Below, in pieces: positions 62,923 to 64,000 of a DNA stretch of 64,000 nt. The number at the start of each line of letters is the position of its first letter. The stretch's first letter is position 1. The notes beneath the pieces are model-generated. The model did no database searches and had not been told where the DNA came from. It was given only the letters and a program-made list of their open reading frames with translations. A program made the position numbers and the translations under genes. This DNA comes from Nocardia higoensis (GTDB taxonomy: Bacteria; Actinomycetota; Actinomycetes; Mycobacteriales; Mycobacteriaceae), in the NCBI RefSeq assembly GCF_015477835.1, contig NZ_JADLQN010000001.1, positions 2,914,001 to 2,978,000 on the forward strand. The letters run 5' to 3'.

Positions 62923-63450
62923 ATGCGCGTCGTCCTTGCAGCCGCGATAGCAGCGTCGACGCTGTTCTGCACTGCGGCATGCAGTACCACCACGGTCGAG
63001 CCGAAGACCGCAACGTGTCCATCGGAGACCTTCGATCTCGAGAATCGTGCAGAACCGCTGGGATCTTCCGATTCACTGATCGATGCGTTCGACGCCGCCG
63101 CCGCGCATCAGATCGAAACGACCACGATGTTGGATATGGCGCGTAGCGCGGGCTGGTCAGAGGGATGGGATCAGGTGATCTACATCGACGCGCTGACCAC
63201 CGACGAGGCACTGAAGCGGAAGGTGTCCCCGGACCTTCATCTGGCATGCTTCACGAATCGGCCACCGAAGAGTCCCGATCCCGACCAGCCCAGTCCGCAC
63301 ACGACGGTCTTTATGGCGGCGGGCAAGCCGGTTCAGGCTGTCTGGTGGAGGGACAGGGAGCCGAGTCTGAGGTTCGGCAAACGTGATTTCCTACTACCGG
63401 CGACGGTGATCCGATACAACCCGACGACGGGAACGATGACAGCGGAGTAG
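62923..63450 (+). CDS. Lipoprotein, candidate immunity protein
   Basis: 175 aa. Signal peptide with lipobox TAAC at ~17-20, then a mature domain with two cysteines (TATCPSETFD and LHLACFTNRP). One base separates it from the toxin-like gene, so they are co-translated. Toxins exported by type VII systems often have an adjacent protector; a lipoprotein would guard the envelope. No recognised immunity family. Confidence 0.75.
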   Translation: MRVVLAAAIAASTLFCTAACSTTTVEPKTATCPSETFDLENRAEPLGSSDSLIDAFDAAAAHQIETTTMLDMARSAGWSEGWDQVIYIDALTTDEALKRKVSPDLHLACFTNRPPKSPDPDQPSPHTTVFMAAGKPVQAVWWRDREPSLRFGKRDFLLPATVIRYNPTTGTMTAE

Positions 63451-63549
63451 GCCGCGAGGTGCAGGACCGCACGCTCTTGCACCGACGAATTCGGACCGCG
63501 AACCCGGCATGCCCTCGCATCCGAATTCCCCGCCCCATAGGCTTGCGCC

Positions 63550-64000
63550 GTGGTTTCCGAGCGGGTGATGGTGGACGGACGTTTCGAGTTGCTCGAACCG
63601 CTCGGCAGCGGCGGCATGGGCACCGTGTGGCGGGCCTACGACGTGGCGCTGCATCGCGAGGTCGCGCTGAAGGAGGTGCGGCCCGCCGATCCGGAGAGTT
63701 CCGCGGGCGCCCCCGGCGTACAGCGGGAACGGGTGCTGCGCGAGGCGCGCGCGCTGGCGCGGATCGGTCACCCGAATGTGGTGGCGGTGCATCACATCGT
63801 CGAATCGCCGCCGCCGGGGCATCCGTGGATCGTCATGGAACTGGTGCGCGGGCGTTCGCTGTCGGATCGGCTCGCCGACGGCCCGATTACGCCGCAGGAG
63901 GCGGCGCTGATCGGGCGCGGCATCCTGGCGGGCCTGCGCGCCGCGCACCAGGTCGGCGTCCTGCACCGCGACATCAAACCCGCCAATGTGCTGCTGCGTG
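63550..64000 (+). CDS. Serine/threonine protein kinase (3' end cut by window edge)
   Basis: At least 150 aa from GTG 63550. PknB-type N-lobe: GRFELLEPLGSGGMGTVWRAYD (glycine loop), VALKEV (catalytic Lys), REARALARIGHPNVVAVHHI (αC Glu), and the catalytic loop HRDIKPANVLL at the very end. The rest lies beyond the window. Eukaryotic-type kinases regulate growth and wall synthesis in this group. Confidence 0.94.
   Translation, partial: MVSERVMVDGRFELLEPLGSGGMGTVWRAYDVALHREVALKEVRPADPESSAGAPGVQRERVLREARALARIGHPNVVAVHHIVESPPPGHPWIVMELVRGRSLSDRLADGPITPQEAALIGRGILAGLRAAHQVGVLHRDIKPANVLLR

Overview
The window is high-GC actinobacterial DNA and most likely comes from Nocardia. The evidence is a tandem pair of MspA-type porins of the NfpA/NfpB kind, mycolic-acid-lineage gene order, DUF3558 lipoproteins, and an ESX-associated toxin-like operon. 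Much of the backbone follows the order I know from Mycobacterium tuberculosis. The left part (1363-15142) matches the Rv0981-Rv0996 block: glpR/sepX-like, rimJ-like, MoeA-like glp, galU, 5-FTHF cyclo-ligase, FmdB, SAF protein, mscL, moaB2, pepD, mprB, mprA. The right part (34026-51098) matches Rv0946c-Rv0957: purH, purN, perM-like, Rv0954-like, sucD, sucC, M23 peptidase, pcrA/uvrD1, chorismate mutase, pgi.

The stretch between these blocks (15.1-34 kb) breaks that synteny. It holds (a) a conservon (sensor kinase, roadblock, DUF742, GTPase) with an MHYT-like membrane protein and a coiled-coil protein; (b) a divergent zinc-starvation locus with zinc-free L28, L33, S14, S18, L31 and L32 plus an Mrf-like CobW relative, with two Zur-like boxes between the operons; (c) a five-gene run of KAS III (FabH-like), AvrD-family protein, NTPase with a degenerate P-loop, DHA2-type MFS transporter with a roughly 600-residue disordered tail, and a second NTPase with an intact P-loop; (d) a lectin-LysM protein, a lipoprotein and a TIGR01777-type epimerase. 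Unit (c) is preceded by a regulatory region with two 18-bp palindromes exactly 40 bp apart and a CRP-like site. It is the best candidate for an undescribed small-molecule or lipid-signal system.

The right end (51.1-64 kb) is accessory: a K+ channel, a small-molecule kinase, an AraC regulator, a NUDIX hydrolase, a DUF3558 lipoprotein with a frameshifted partner, small Nocardia-type hypotheticals around an XRE/TPR regulator and a phosphotransferase, a DUF4189 secreted protein, a transposase remnant, and a compact five-gene operon (two YbaB-like proteins, an EspC-like protein, a 408-aa toxin-like protein with a DUF6973-type C-terminus, and a lipoprotein). That operon looks like a type VII secretion effector module. 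A Ser/Thr protein kinase runs off the right edge.

The left edge has the end of a carotenoid-type locus: a methyltransferase cut by the edge and a lycopene-cyclase domain that appears frameshifted. RNA genes are limited to one tRNA-Ala(CGC). I saw no rRNA, CRISPR array, intact insertion sequence or replication origin. Family assignments come from reading motifs by eye; no database search was run.
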